From positions 28,201,381 through 28,265,380 of the forward strand of contig NC_085871.1 of the NCBI RefSeq assembly GCF_034702125.1: a stretch of 64,000 bases of DNA, read 5' to 3'. The notes beneath the pieces were generated by a model. It did no database searches and was not told the origin of the DNA. It saw nothing but the letters and a program-made list of their open reading frames with translations. Shown piece after piece: positions 20,009 through 30,859 of this stretch (position 1 is the first letter of the stretch; every line of letters starts with the position of its first letter). Origin of the DNA: Engraulis encrasicolus (Eukaryota > Chordata > Actinopteri > Clupeiformes > Engraulidae). The position numbers and the translations under genes were made by a program.

Positions 20009-22289
20009 CTAAATCAGCGGGCATATTTCTTTAACAGGAGACACCGTGACAGAGCTAGAAGTGGAACTTCCCCCGTTCTTCAGAATGCTTCGAGTGGCGA
20101 CCACCCCACTGCCATTCCTTGCTGCGGCCAAGTGTGTTTGCTGGTTCAGGGTAGCCACCTCCATCCAGGGCTCCACGAACACCACCCTCTTGGAAGCACT
20201 GTTCCTCCTCGACCCCCAGCGCTTGCGTAGGTCGCGGGGACTGAAGTAGAGATAGACCATCAGCAGCATCATGCTCACCACCCAGCATGCCATGATGGTG
20301 AACGCCGTGTGGAAGCTCCCTCCCCGGTCTGGCGTTGGTGTCATCTCGTGGGGGTTGGTGGTGTCACGCACGATGACCACTTGCACCACTCTTGCAGCAC
20401 CTACAAATTTGATTTAAACTGTTAAGATATGGCCCTATACAATTTGCGGTTACCAGAATGGCAACGACTAAGCTGCAATACATTACTAAAAGTGCTGTGT
20501 AAAGTTGCAGTAGTGTAACATTATCATTCAGTTCAGTTCATTCACTGGTGGAATGGTGTGCATCAGGGCCGCTCTCAGCTTTGTCCAGGCCCGGGAAAAA
20601 ATCAACTAAATGGGCCGCCGACGTTGTTTAGATGTTTTTTTAATGTATTAAAGGTACACTGTGCAGGAAATGGTCAAAAAAGGTACTGCAACTAGGCTGC
20701 TCATTGAAACTGTGTCGCCTATGGCCACATATGATCTTTAAATGAAAGCTTACTGAGTAATAAACAAATATTTTCTAGTATGGTCCAAGTAGAGTCATTT
20801 TTGCAGCTAAAAATGGCTATTTTTGGAAATTCAAAATGGCGGACCATGGAGAAGATCCCCCTTTTCATGAATGAAAAGTGCTATTTTTCCAGTCATATTA
20901 TACATAGAATTTGATGGTGGTGGTAAGTATTCATGAAAAGGTAACATTAGTGAATGGGCAGCATGAATTCTGGAAATAAACCACTAAAAATCTCACACAG
21001 TGTCCCTTTCAGACATAGTTATTCCTATTATTATTATTACCTCGTAGTGGCCCATTGACCACCTTACAGGAGTAGCTTCCAGCATCTTCCTCTCGCACCG
21101 TCTGGATCTGTAGACTTCCATTGGGGTGCACCAGCAGGTGCTCCTGCCTGTGCGGCTCCCCAGGCGAGGTCACCTGGTTTGGGGTATCCCACTTCACCGA
21201 TGCCCCCTGCTGCTGCTGCTGGTCCTCCATTGACTCCAAACATGAAAGCAGCAATGATTCTCCAAGCATTGCCTCATAAATCCCCCTGGTGGTGTGAGTA
21301 GAGTTGGGCAGCGCGTGTGACTGTGAGCAGTTCAGCCTGTCCTTCACACTTCCACTGAGGCAGGGATGGGGATGGGGATGGGCCTGGGCGTGGGATGGTA
21401 GTGGTAGTCCCAGTCCCTGGGCCTCCAGAAGAAAGCTTGCCATCGCCATTGTCCTGAACCTCTGTTCGACCCACTGCTGCAGCATGGCAGTCACGGCGCA
21501 AGTGCAGACAAGAGGATTATCGTGGAGGTAAATGCCAGCCTGTGTCTCTGGAGGCAGCGAGAGGATGTACGTGACAGGGACGTCCCGCAGCAGGTTTGAG
21601 GACAGATCAAAGACTCGCAGTACAGACAAAGAAGAAGAAGAAGAAGAAGAAGAAGAAGAAGAAGAAGAGCCGCCAATGCCACTGGTAGCAGCAACAGTGG
21701 CTTCAGCTGCAGCTGTGGATGAAACGCCGGCGTCAAACATCTCACACGGGAACTCCGTCAATCGGTTCCGGCCGAGATGCAGCCTCCGGAGGCTGCCACT
21801 GACGCCTTTGAACGCTCGTCCTCTTCCGATTTGGGTCAGCCGGTTGTCGTACAGAAGCAGCTCCTCCAGCTCTGTAAGCCCCACGAAGGCCCCCTCGCCG
21901 AGGGACTCCAGCCGGTTGGAGGACAGATCAAGGTGGCGGAGGTGCGGTGTGGCGTCGACGAAGGCACCTGGCGCCACGGCGACCAGGGCGTTCTGGGCCA
22001 GCACCAGGGCCTGAAGCCTGGGCAAGGGCCGCGACGTCCAGCTGGGGGGCAGGGAGGCGATCGCGTTGAAGCTCAGGTCAAGGTGCCATGTGAGGTCACT
22101 GAGGTCGTTCGGCATGGCGGAGAGGTTCTGACCCCGGCAGATGAATATGTCAGCGGAGCTAAAGCATGGTGGTGGGGTGGAGAGGGCTCCGTTTGGGGTG
22201 AAGGTGAGGGCAGCGAGGAGGAGTAGTAGCAATGCCAAGGCCTCATGGTGGTGTGCAACCCGATGTGTTTCCCAACCATTCAATCCCAT
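20009..22289 (-). CDS. amigo: AMIGO-family LRR-Ig transmembrane adhesion protein
   Basis: Two coding exons, 22289-21041 and 20400-20009, join in phase 1 (CGAG|GTAATA donor, TTTGTAG|GTGC acceptor) to give 546 residues. In order: signal peptide core (residues 17-30), N-terminal LRR cap (Cys42, Cys51), six leucine-rich repeats (about 69-250; LDLSxNxL pattern), C-terminal cap beginning NPLVCTC (~260-320), one Ig domain (~335-428; SCL...VKW...DAGSYSC), a transmembrane helix (449-469; AFTIMACWVVSMM) and a basic-start tail with KRVVFVEP (487-494). This is the AMIGO layout; length, the YLYF transmembrane end and the VFVEP motif fit the family. The tail most resembles AMIGO2 as I recall it, but the paralogue is not settled. 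AMIGO proteins are neuronal cell-surface adhesion molecules. Oddities: only two Cys in the N cap, a Ser run (~207-220) from a coding microsatellite between LRR5 and LRR6, a HPHPHP insertion in the C cap, and a coding intron. Confidence 0.9.
20564..20640. mobile_element. CAGGGCCGCT-family hAT fragment in the AMIGO intron
   Basis: cagggccgctctcagctttg followed by ccaggcccggga matches the left part of the family at 3968, 16865 and 33098. Confidence 0.5.
20652..21007. mobile_element. TTAA-flanked MITE in the AMIGO intron
   Basis: Nearly full-length relative of the copy at 43763-44122: shared gtgcaggaaatggtcaaa, attcaaaatggcggacc, ggtggtggtaagtattcatg and cacacagtgtccct. Left flank TTAA is intact (20648-20651); the right flank reads TTCA. 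Confidence 0.85.
21629..21669. repeat. coding (AGA)n trinucleotide microsatellite
   Basis: The plus-strand gaagaa run encodes the poly-Ser stretch of the AMIGO protein on the minus strand. Length variants would remain in frame. Confidence 0.95.
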
Positions 22290-22294
22290 GGACT

Positions 22295-22695
22295 CTAATG
22301 AATTAAAAAGGGAACGTTTTTTATGATTTATTAAAAATAGATTTTTTTTAATCAAATTAATAAAAGAAGGGATAATGCACCATGCAGGGTAAGACTGCAT
22401 GACTCATTGCTTTTATATATGCACATATTTGCATTTCTAAGCTTACCAGCAGTACTTTTTGACTCACACAATGTAATTTCTATTTTCTTGACATTCATTT
22501 TATGGTAATAACAAATTAAACTTAAATTACATAATGAGAGAAACGTTGGAAAGTTTTAGCCTGAAGAATAAAGTGGTGATGTCTCCTCTTTGCTGCAGTG
22601 GCAACTTTTTGGCTTGACTTGAGCGAGCTTATAATAATAATATATTATCGATGGTTACAGCATCAGCAAAAGGAAAAAAAACAAAATACACTTAC
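22295..22695 (-). other. candidate 5'UTR intron of the AMIGO gene
   Basis: The minus strand has a strong donor, CCTAG|GTAAGTG (GT at 22695-22694), and an acceptor, ttttaattcattag (AG at 22296-22295), five bases before the ATG. An intron here would place a 5'UTR exon upstream of 22696. This is inferred from consensus only. Confidence 0.4.
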
Positions 22696-22990
22696 CTAGG
22701 CATAGGTAAAAACAATTCCCAAAGGTGACGACGAGTTCATGTCTTGGTCAAAGTTGGTTTAAACATGAAAGTTTGTGTCCTCTGAGTCCAGCCTACATAA
22801 CCAAAATGAACGTCACACGAGGGGAAGACGATTCCAGGAGAAGACTGATCCTATGGAAGTAGGCTACCTCACTTCAGTGCGCTTCACGTGTGTGCTTGAA
22901 AAAGGACACAAAGGGCTTCAAATAGCTAGGTCAGTCTTCCCATGTGTCCCCGGTGGGAGGGTCTCCCGAACTTAGACAAATATTTATGGC
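22696..22990 (-). promoter_or_regulatory. candidate AMIGO 5'UTR exon and promoter region
   Basis: If the 5'UTR intron is real, the first exon lies here. A TATA-like ATAAATAT sits at about 22988-22981 on the minus strand with a GC-rich stretch (cccaccggggacaca) downstream of it. No experimental or conservation support is available. Confidence 0.25.
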
Positions 22991-24245
<1,255 letters not shown>

Positions 24246-24342
24246 CTGTGTTTCTGTGTGTGCACGGTGCGTGTGAGCACCATGTGGACTGGTTTTAAGT
24301 GTTTTGAATGTGCCTGATCAAACGTTTGACCCTGCGTGTGAC

Positions 24343-25790
24343 ATGAAGGTTTCCTCTAACAAGCCGATGCTATCCGTGCCCCATGTTCTCTCCCCTGCGC
24401 CCCGTCGTGATGGCGACCGTGGGGGCTGTCATCATCAGCATCCCCCTCAAGGACCTCTCTGACCTTCTGGAAAGCACCAAGAGGAGAGGCACCGCATCAG
24501 CATCAGCATCAGCAGCAGGGCCATAGTAACAAAATCCCACAGAGGAGGATGTATGGGACGTGACAGTATCCCTATCTTTTATTTTCTATTATTTTCTATT
24601 ATTTTCTTTTCTTTTCTTTTCTCTTTTAAACAGTGAATGACAACAGTGTTAGTAGTAAACCCAAATACGTATTTTTACCAAAAAAGTGTGTGAATAAGGT
24701 TTGTGTTCAATGTAGAAGGACCTCTCTGGCCTTCTGTAAAACACCAAGAGGAGAGAAGGGCACAGCATCAGCAGCAACACCAACAGCACCCGCAGCAACA
24801 AAATCCCACAGAGGAAGATGTATGGGCTGTGACAGTATCCTTTTCTTTCCTTTTCTTTTCTTTTCTATTCTATTCTTTTCTTTAAAAGAGTCAGCATCAG
24901 CATCAGCAGCGCCATAGTAACAAAATCCCACAGAGGAAGATGTATGGGTACGTGACAGTATCCCTATCTTTTATTTTCTATTATTTTCTTTCCTTTTCTT
25001 CTCTCTTTTAAATAGTGAATGGCAACAGTGTAATAGTAAACCTGTATACGTATTTATTCCCCAAAAAGTGTGAGAATATGGTTTGTGGTGAAGGTAGAAG
25101 GACCTCTGTGACCTTCTGTAAAGCAACAAGAGGAGAGAAAGGCACAGCATCAGCATCAGCACCAGTAGCAACAGAATCCCACAGAGGAAGACGTACTGTA
25201 TAGCCCGTGACGGTATCCTTTTCTTTTATTGTATTTTCTTGTATTTTCTTGTCTTTTCTTTTCTTTTTAAACAGTCAATGGCAACAGTATAGGTAGTAAA
25301 CCCATATACATAATTTCCCAAAACAGTGGTTTGTGGCAAAGATAGAAGGACCTCTCTGACCTTCTAGAAAGCACCAAGAGGAGAGAAAGGCACAGCATCA
25401 ACAGCACCAGCACCAGCACCAGCACCAGCACCAGCACCAGCACCAGCACCAGCACCAGCACCAGCACCAGCACCAGCACCAGCACCAGCACCCACAGCAA
25501 CAAAATCCCACAGAGGAAGATGTATGGGTACGTGACAGTATCCCTTTTTTCTTTTCTTTTCTATTCTATTCTTTTCCTCTCTTTTCTTTTCTTTTTTTTA
25601 AACAGTGAATGGTAACAGTGTAATAGTAAACCAGTAAACGTATTTATTCCAAAAAAAGTGTGAGAATACGGTTTGTGATCAAGGTAGAAGGACCTCTCAG
25701 ATGCAAAGCAGCAGCATCAGCACCATCAGCAACAAAATCCCACAGAGAAAAATGGCCTGTGCCTCTATACAGTACAGCAATCCTCTCAAG
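24343..25790 (+). repeat. tandem array of ~230-330-bp units with CAGCA tracts
   Basis: At least five units share, in order: aaggacctctctgaccttct, caccaagaggagagaaagg, cacagcatcagcatcagca, caaaatcccacagaggaaga, gtgacagtatccct, a T/C-rich tract of ttttctttt, aaacagtgaatggcaacag, and gtaaacc...tacgtattta. The caaaatccc phrase recurs near 24529, 24798, 24921, 25170, 25499 and 25734. A degenerate copy is at 26200-26430. The unit spacing varies because the internal CAGCA/ACCAGC and TTTTC tracts differ in length. No long coding frame runs through all units. Confidence 0.85.
25404..25493. repeat. (ACCAGC)n hexanucleotide repeat
   Basis: About 15 copies of accagc within one unit of the tandem array, a local expansion of the CAGCA tract. 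Confidence 0.95.
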
Positions 25791-25815
25791 CCTATAGTAA
25801 GCTGGCTGTTACAGT

Positions 25816-26090
25816 GAGTGCGTATACATGGAGTTCAGTATCCCGAATATGAGGCATATCCCGGTTATGATCATATTCGGGATAAGGTGTTTATATGAGC
25901 ACAGAACGTTATATCCCAGTCTACATTCTTGGCCGTTATAGAATTCTCTTCAAATGCGTTATATCCCGATTTCTCAGTATCCCGAATAAGGGCTTATTCG
26001 GGATACTGAAGTGTTTATATGCTCAAACGCAAATTCGGGATACTTAATATCCTGATCATATTCGATACTGAACTGCATGTATACGCACTC
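25816..26090. mobile_element. MITE with long GAGTGCGTATACATG inverted ends
   Basis: The left end gagtgcgtatacatggag and right end ctgcatgtatacgcactc are inverted, continuing imperfectly into ttcagtatc. AGT directly flanks both sides, a 3-bp duplication. The interior has repeated ttcgggata / tatcccgaat phrases in both orientations. Confidence 0.75.
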
Positions 26091-26589
26091 AGTGAACTAC
26101 TACGAATAGTCTTAGTGCTAAACCTATATAGGTTGCAGTAAAAATGCTTCATCAGGAGTGTGCATTGTTCACTACAGTAGTCTTCCTCCCAAAGCCTGCT
26201 TGTGTGTTATAGTGAACTATGCTAGGGTTAATAGTGGACCAAAGGTGTTTCCCCCCACAAAATGTGAGATTACAGTTTCTAATCAAAGTGGAATGATCTC
26301 TCTGACCTTCTCAAAAGCATCAAGACTCCTTCTGCCTTCTTTAATCATCCCAGAGGCAAAGCCCCAACATCAGCACCATCAACAGTACCAGCAGAAAAGT
26401 CCCTCTGAGAAAATGCATGGATGGCTCCACAGCAGTGGTGGGTTCTCAATTAGGTTTTTTTTTCATCAGCCAAGAGATTGGCTCCATACATAGTCTGCCC
26501 CAACCCAAGCTTGGTTGGCTCACGGTTCTGCCAATCAGCAAACAGTTGAGAGAGGTGACGTAGAACTCACCCGTGGAGTCTGTTACTGA

Positions 26590-26695
26590 TTGCTCAAAGT
26601 AACGCTACACATTTTTGTCTTGTTATTTGTATGCTTTGGCAACATTGACGTAATAGTCATGCTAATAAAGCACAATTTGAATTTGAATTTGAATC
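26590..26695 (+). mobile_element. LINE (L2-like) 3' tail
   Basis: gttatttgtatgctttggc, then gctaataaagcacaatttg followed by three gaattt units. This is the usual ending of fish L2-type LINE copies. 5'-truncated, no coding. Confidence 0.6.
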
Positions 26696-27104
26696 AGTTG
26701 AGTTAGGTCAGACCATCTCCCACCCTCCATGGAGACGGATTCCTCCTAGCTTTTGACAGACTGTTTGACGGCATACAGGCTTTCGCCCAGGCTAGTGTCA
26801 TAGCAATGTTGTTATAATGTAGTCAAGCTTTTTCAGCAGACAGTGAATGGGAGAACCCATCTACTACATGAAAGGGCTACAGATTCACTCTGCACAACCA
26901 CCCATCGTCCTCTCCTCCATTTCATCACTCTTGTTCCGTCACATGAAGGACAGTGAGTGCATTTGAGTGCATGACGGTATTGAGAGGGAGCATCCTGTGA
27001 AGTGGCTACTCACCTTCTAGACTCCCAGAGGCAAGGGAACAACAACAACATTAAACAGCAAAATGTCTCAGAGAGGAGGGTGGCTCTACTACAGCATTCC
27101 TGCC
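26696..27104. other. unannotated stretch
   Basis: catagcaatgttgttataa at 26801 recurs at 53802, so part is dispersed repeat. No gene recognised. Confidence 0.35.
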
Positions 27105-27365
27105 AACGCCTGTTTGATATTGTGGAATACACCTGTATTCGACTATTTGTCAATATATCCAGTAAGCAGTTGCTGTTGGTCCTGATCAGGTAAACAGTCT
27201 GTGATGGTGTGTGTCCATTGCAAAGATTGTGGACGTGTGCTTCCAAAGCAAGTTGCAGATCTCAGACTCTCAAGAGCAAGACTCCATCCAGCAAGAAGAA
27301 CTCCGTCTCCAACATGTAGTGGACTAACCAAAACACAAAAAGTGTTTGATGCTTTAACTACACCA

Positions 27366-27556
27366 TTTTTAAAGGGCTTTAATGCCTTTATTAGATCTGT
27401 CTAAGATTAGATCTTAGACAGTCTGAGATGGCGGCAGGAAGCAAGTGGGAGAGAGAGTGAGATGGGGAAGGATCTGCAAATGACCCGGGCCGGAATCGAA
27501 CCCGGGTCGCCAGTGTAGCAGCCCAGAGCCCTACTATTAGAGCCACAGTAGGGACT
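27366..27556 (-). mobile_element. tRNA-derived SINE, family B
   Basis: aaagggctttaatgccttta, gagagagtgagatggggaag and ccggaatcgaacccgggtcg in the family order. It lies between blocks 1 and 2 of the first duplication copy. Confidence 0.7.
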
Positions 27557-28075
27557 TAATTACAATATTAATGAATAGTAAGCAGTGTGGGCAGAGTTGT
27601 AGTCATTGGTTCTTACAGCATGCCCCAAATGGCTGCCCTGGTGTTCGGTGGTGTAGTGGTGTGTAATGAGTAAGCTACACTGTCTTAGGTTCCAGATCCA
27701 AACGCACACTAGAAAAGGAAGTGCTGGCAACCAGTAAAACATTTGAAAGAAGAGAGAAGTGCCGCACACTCCCGAGTTGCAGACATGATCTTTTAATGTA
27801 ACGACATTTCGGCCTGTTGGCCTTCCTCAGGTCACGTATGGACCGAAGCAAGTTTCGACTATTAGTCAATATATCCAGTAACCAGTTGCTGTTGGTCCTG
27901 ATCACGTAAACAGTCTGTGATGGTGTGTGTCCATTGCAAAGATTGTGGATGTGTGCTTCCAAAGCAAGTTGCAGATCTCAGATGCACGAGCGAGACCATC
28001 CAGCAAGAACAACTCCGCCCCCAACCTGCAGTGGACTAACCAAAACACCAAAAGTGTTTAGCTGATGCCGTAGCC

Positions 28076-28417
28076 CAGGGATGTCAAACTCAGGCCCGGG
28101 GGCCAAATGTGGCCCGCGGAGCCATTTTATTCAGCCCTCGAGATCATTTCAAATGTTTATTGCAGTTGGCCAACATACAGCAGTAATGTGTAGGGCAACA
28201 AGACTTCAACATGAAATTGGGTGTGTTACAGGATGTGCAGACACATTTCAACTACCATATATGATGGGAAAGAGTGTTTGTGTAATTTTAACTATGAGTA
28301 AGAATTGCATCTACTCTCAATTTTAGTCCATTTTAAAAAATAAATATTGAGTTCGGCCCCCAACTTCGTTTGAGATTTTGATTTTGGCCCTCAGTCAATT
28401 TGAGTTTGACACCCTTG
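28076..28417. mobile_element. hAT-type MITE with perfect 8-bp target duplication
   Basis: The ends cagggatgtcaaactca and tgagtttgacacccttg are inverted. CCGTAGCC flanks it exactly (28068-28075, 28418-28425). The motif caggcccgggggccaaatgt is typical of this widespread vertebrate MITE. Confidence 0.9.
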
Positions 28418-28963
28418 CCGTAGCCCCTTAATGCACGCCGTACCTCCTGTGGCACGCTGTAATAGACATTGAAAGTTAACTACTATAGTACTACACTACT
28501 ATGACAGTGCACAGGGCCTTCAGTAATACATTACAACTTGGTCATTGTCATTCTGGTAACAGCTAATTTATAATGCCGTGTTGGGCATTTCGCAGGGCTT
28601 AATGCCGGGGTTAATTGCATCATTAATAGGAAGCAGTGTGGGCAAAGTTGTAGTCATTGGTACTTACAGCGTGCCCCAATTGGCTGCCCTGGTGTACGGT
28701 GGTGTTATATACTTCAAGAATCTCTGGTGTTAGTGGTGTACTGTGTAAGCTACACTGTCTTAGGTTCCAGATCCATTCACACCCATTGTTACCTGAGACT
28801 GTATTGTACATTGACTGGCCACAACAGTGACAAATGGATCCTCAAGGCATTCATCAGGGGGGAAGAGAAGGGCCAAGGTTCACCCATAAGAAAAGGATTT
28901 CACTTGGGCAGCTTGTTATCCACAACCCGAGCAAGCCACAGACCTCTGGGTCCTCATTTTACA

Positions 28964-28985
28964 CACACACACACACACACACACA
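28964..28985. repeat. short (CA)n microsatellite
   Basis: Ten to eleven CA units. Confidence 0.9.
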
Positions 28986-30559
28986 TGGGTACCTAACGAA
29001 CGCCGCCACCACTACAACCACCACCATGGCCCGGATGTCTTGGATTTCGCAACGCAATTTTTCACTGTAATCAATATGATGTGTGCCAGCAGGCTATATT
29101 GCTCTGCAAACATGTCATTTTGATATGATTGCCTACCCAAAACATAGGCCTACATTTCGAGGAGAGGGGCAATCATATCGAAGATGACTTTGCAGAAATT
29201 GCAATGTGCTGCCTACCCTATATATCTGACGGAGGAGGAGGAGGAACATCTCAAAAAAAGAAAGAGAAAAAAACAGGCCTGATGGTTGGAACCAACAACA
29301 AAAAAAACAGAAAGAAATGGTTGACCAAATAAATGTCTATTGGGAGCACAATAAGAGAGGGGGAGCCACAAAAAAACCCCTGCGGGCCCTTTTCTGGGGC
29401 TGTCCATGTTTGGAGCGCTCTCCCTCTCTTCTCTCTGTTCTCTCTCTTCTTCTCTCTCCCGGGCCGGCGGCAGGCTTGAAGAATAGCTCTCGCTGGCAGC
29501 AATTTGCCTGCGCGTCACGTTGATGAATGGGCCGCATTTCATGTCTCAGATGTGAGGCTTTACAAGGTCTACCCTAATACATACATCTCAATATTGTTGC
29601 AGGGACGATGGCAGCAGCGGCTGCAATGGTGGCTGCTACGGTGACGGTGGTGGTGTATGTGTGTGTGTGTGGGGGGGATTTGTGGGATAGGGGGTAGGGG
29701 GCTTCCCTCCCTCTCACTCACTTTCAATGGGCTGCCCAAGCAAATTCATACTACAAGTTTGGGAGGAAAAAAACACTGTACCACCAACCAAGAAATTGGA
29801 AAATAGACATTTACTATGCAGACAAAAGGCAAGAATAAAGAATAAATTGGTCAAGGGAGCTAACTGCTCAATTTTGTGTTTAGATATTACAGTGCAGCAT
29901 GTGCAGGAAAGCAGCCAGTGGCTTTTAGGTCTTCGTTCAGATAGGGGGAGGGAGTGAGATGAGATGAATGTAGTTCTAGGATAGTTGTTAAGATAGCATG
30001 CCTTCAGGCATCGCTGTATATATTTCCCACGATTGCAATGTGCTCTGGGGATATGAATATTACTCTTAGGCTATATATAGACTACTAACAAATGAGCAAT
30101 AGCCTACGTGTCTCACAGTTAGTTCCTTGCAAAGTGTATCTGTTTGTGTTTGCGTGCCCGTTGGCTGAATAATGAGTGTTTGCTTTCTATTTGCTAAGAG
30201 GACGCTGTCCATGGTCCTGGAGGAAGTGTTGCTAACAGAACCATGTTGTTCACTTTTAAGCTAACTGGCTGTACAAAATCACGCGGTTACGCAATTACAA
30301 TAACACTTCAAGATAGGTACTTAGCCTATGTGTTATTAATAATATGAAGCAGTAAACATGGTGGAGTGTTTTTCTGTTTTTGTTTTTTTTTCTTACTGAA
30401 TCTTTCAAGGTGAGAGAAAATAATTCGTCGGTGCAGACTCGAGCTCGATTTAAAATACATTAGGCTATATTAGAAGAGAGAACCTGAATAGGCGTTGACT
30501 GTGATAAAGAGAAAATCGAAAGGATCACGAGGAAGGGGCATGGAAGGAGATGGGAAAAG
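28986..30559. other. unannotated stretch upstream of the CpG-rich block
   Basis: Contains purine- and pyrimidine-rich pieces (29232-29330, 29400-29460), a GC-rich segment near 29455-29530 and short gtgtgtg runs near 29660. No gene recognised. Confidence 0.3.
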
Positions 30560-30859
30560 GGGGCGTGTAGCCCACGGAGGAAAAAGTGTGGCTCCGCTCA
30601 CGGTATTTGAACTCGGCTTCACTGAGACAGACCAAGCGACTTCTTCACAAGAGATGGGGGTGTGCTGCAACGGAGAAAACCTTGGCTCCGTATAACCCCG
30701 CGTCTGCCAGCGGTTCCCTCTCCCCTTCGCCATGCAGAGTTTCCGTCGGCCCGTCCGCCCTCTGCCGTGCCTCTTCTATCAAACCCGGCTGAGTCTGCAG
30801 TAGTTTGCGGAGCTGCGGCGGCGACGTGGAGGTCGACTGTAGCAGGACGGCAACCAGTG
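30560..30859 (+). promoter_or_regulatory. CpG-rich block ending in a strong splice donor
   Basis: Some 30 CpG dinucleotides lie in about 300 bp, in contrast to the CpG-poor surroundings. The block ends in CCAGTG|GTAAGTAG, a near-ideal vertebrate donor (GT at 30860-30861). No long open frame with a recognisable domain runs through it. It could be a promoter and non-coding first exon of a plus-strand gene whose coding exons lie beyond the window. A transcript start cannot be placed. Confidence 0.45.

Larger units (their letters stand above)
20401..21040 (-). other. AMIGO coding intron, largely transposon-derived
   Basis: A 640-bp phase-1 intron between the Ig-domain F strand and the last Ig strand plus transmembrane helix. 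It contains a CAGGGCC-family hAT fragment (20564-20640) and a nearly complete TTAA-flanked MITE (20652-21007) ending 33 bp from the donor. Together these make up about two thirds of the intron. Confidence 0.8.
27105..28775 (+). repeat. tandem segmental duplication, two copies
   Basis: Block 1 at 27138-27350 recurs at 27857-28062 (shared caatatatccagtaa, cagttgctgttggtcctgat, gtgtccattgcaaagattg, gtggactaaccaaaacac). Block 2 at 27575-27700 recurs at 28620-28775 (shared agcagtgtgggca, gttgtagtcattggt, ggctgccctggtgt, actgtcttaggttccagatc). The order block1-block2-block1-block2 indicates one tandem duplication. The first copy then received a family-B SINE (27366-27556) and the second a hAT MITE (28076-28417). 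Confidence 0.85.

Noticed and set aside
29380..29440. REST/NRSF binding site near ctggggctgtccatg
   Set aside because: Only one half of the motif (GGGGCTGTCC) matches; the second half is absent.
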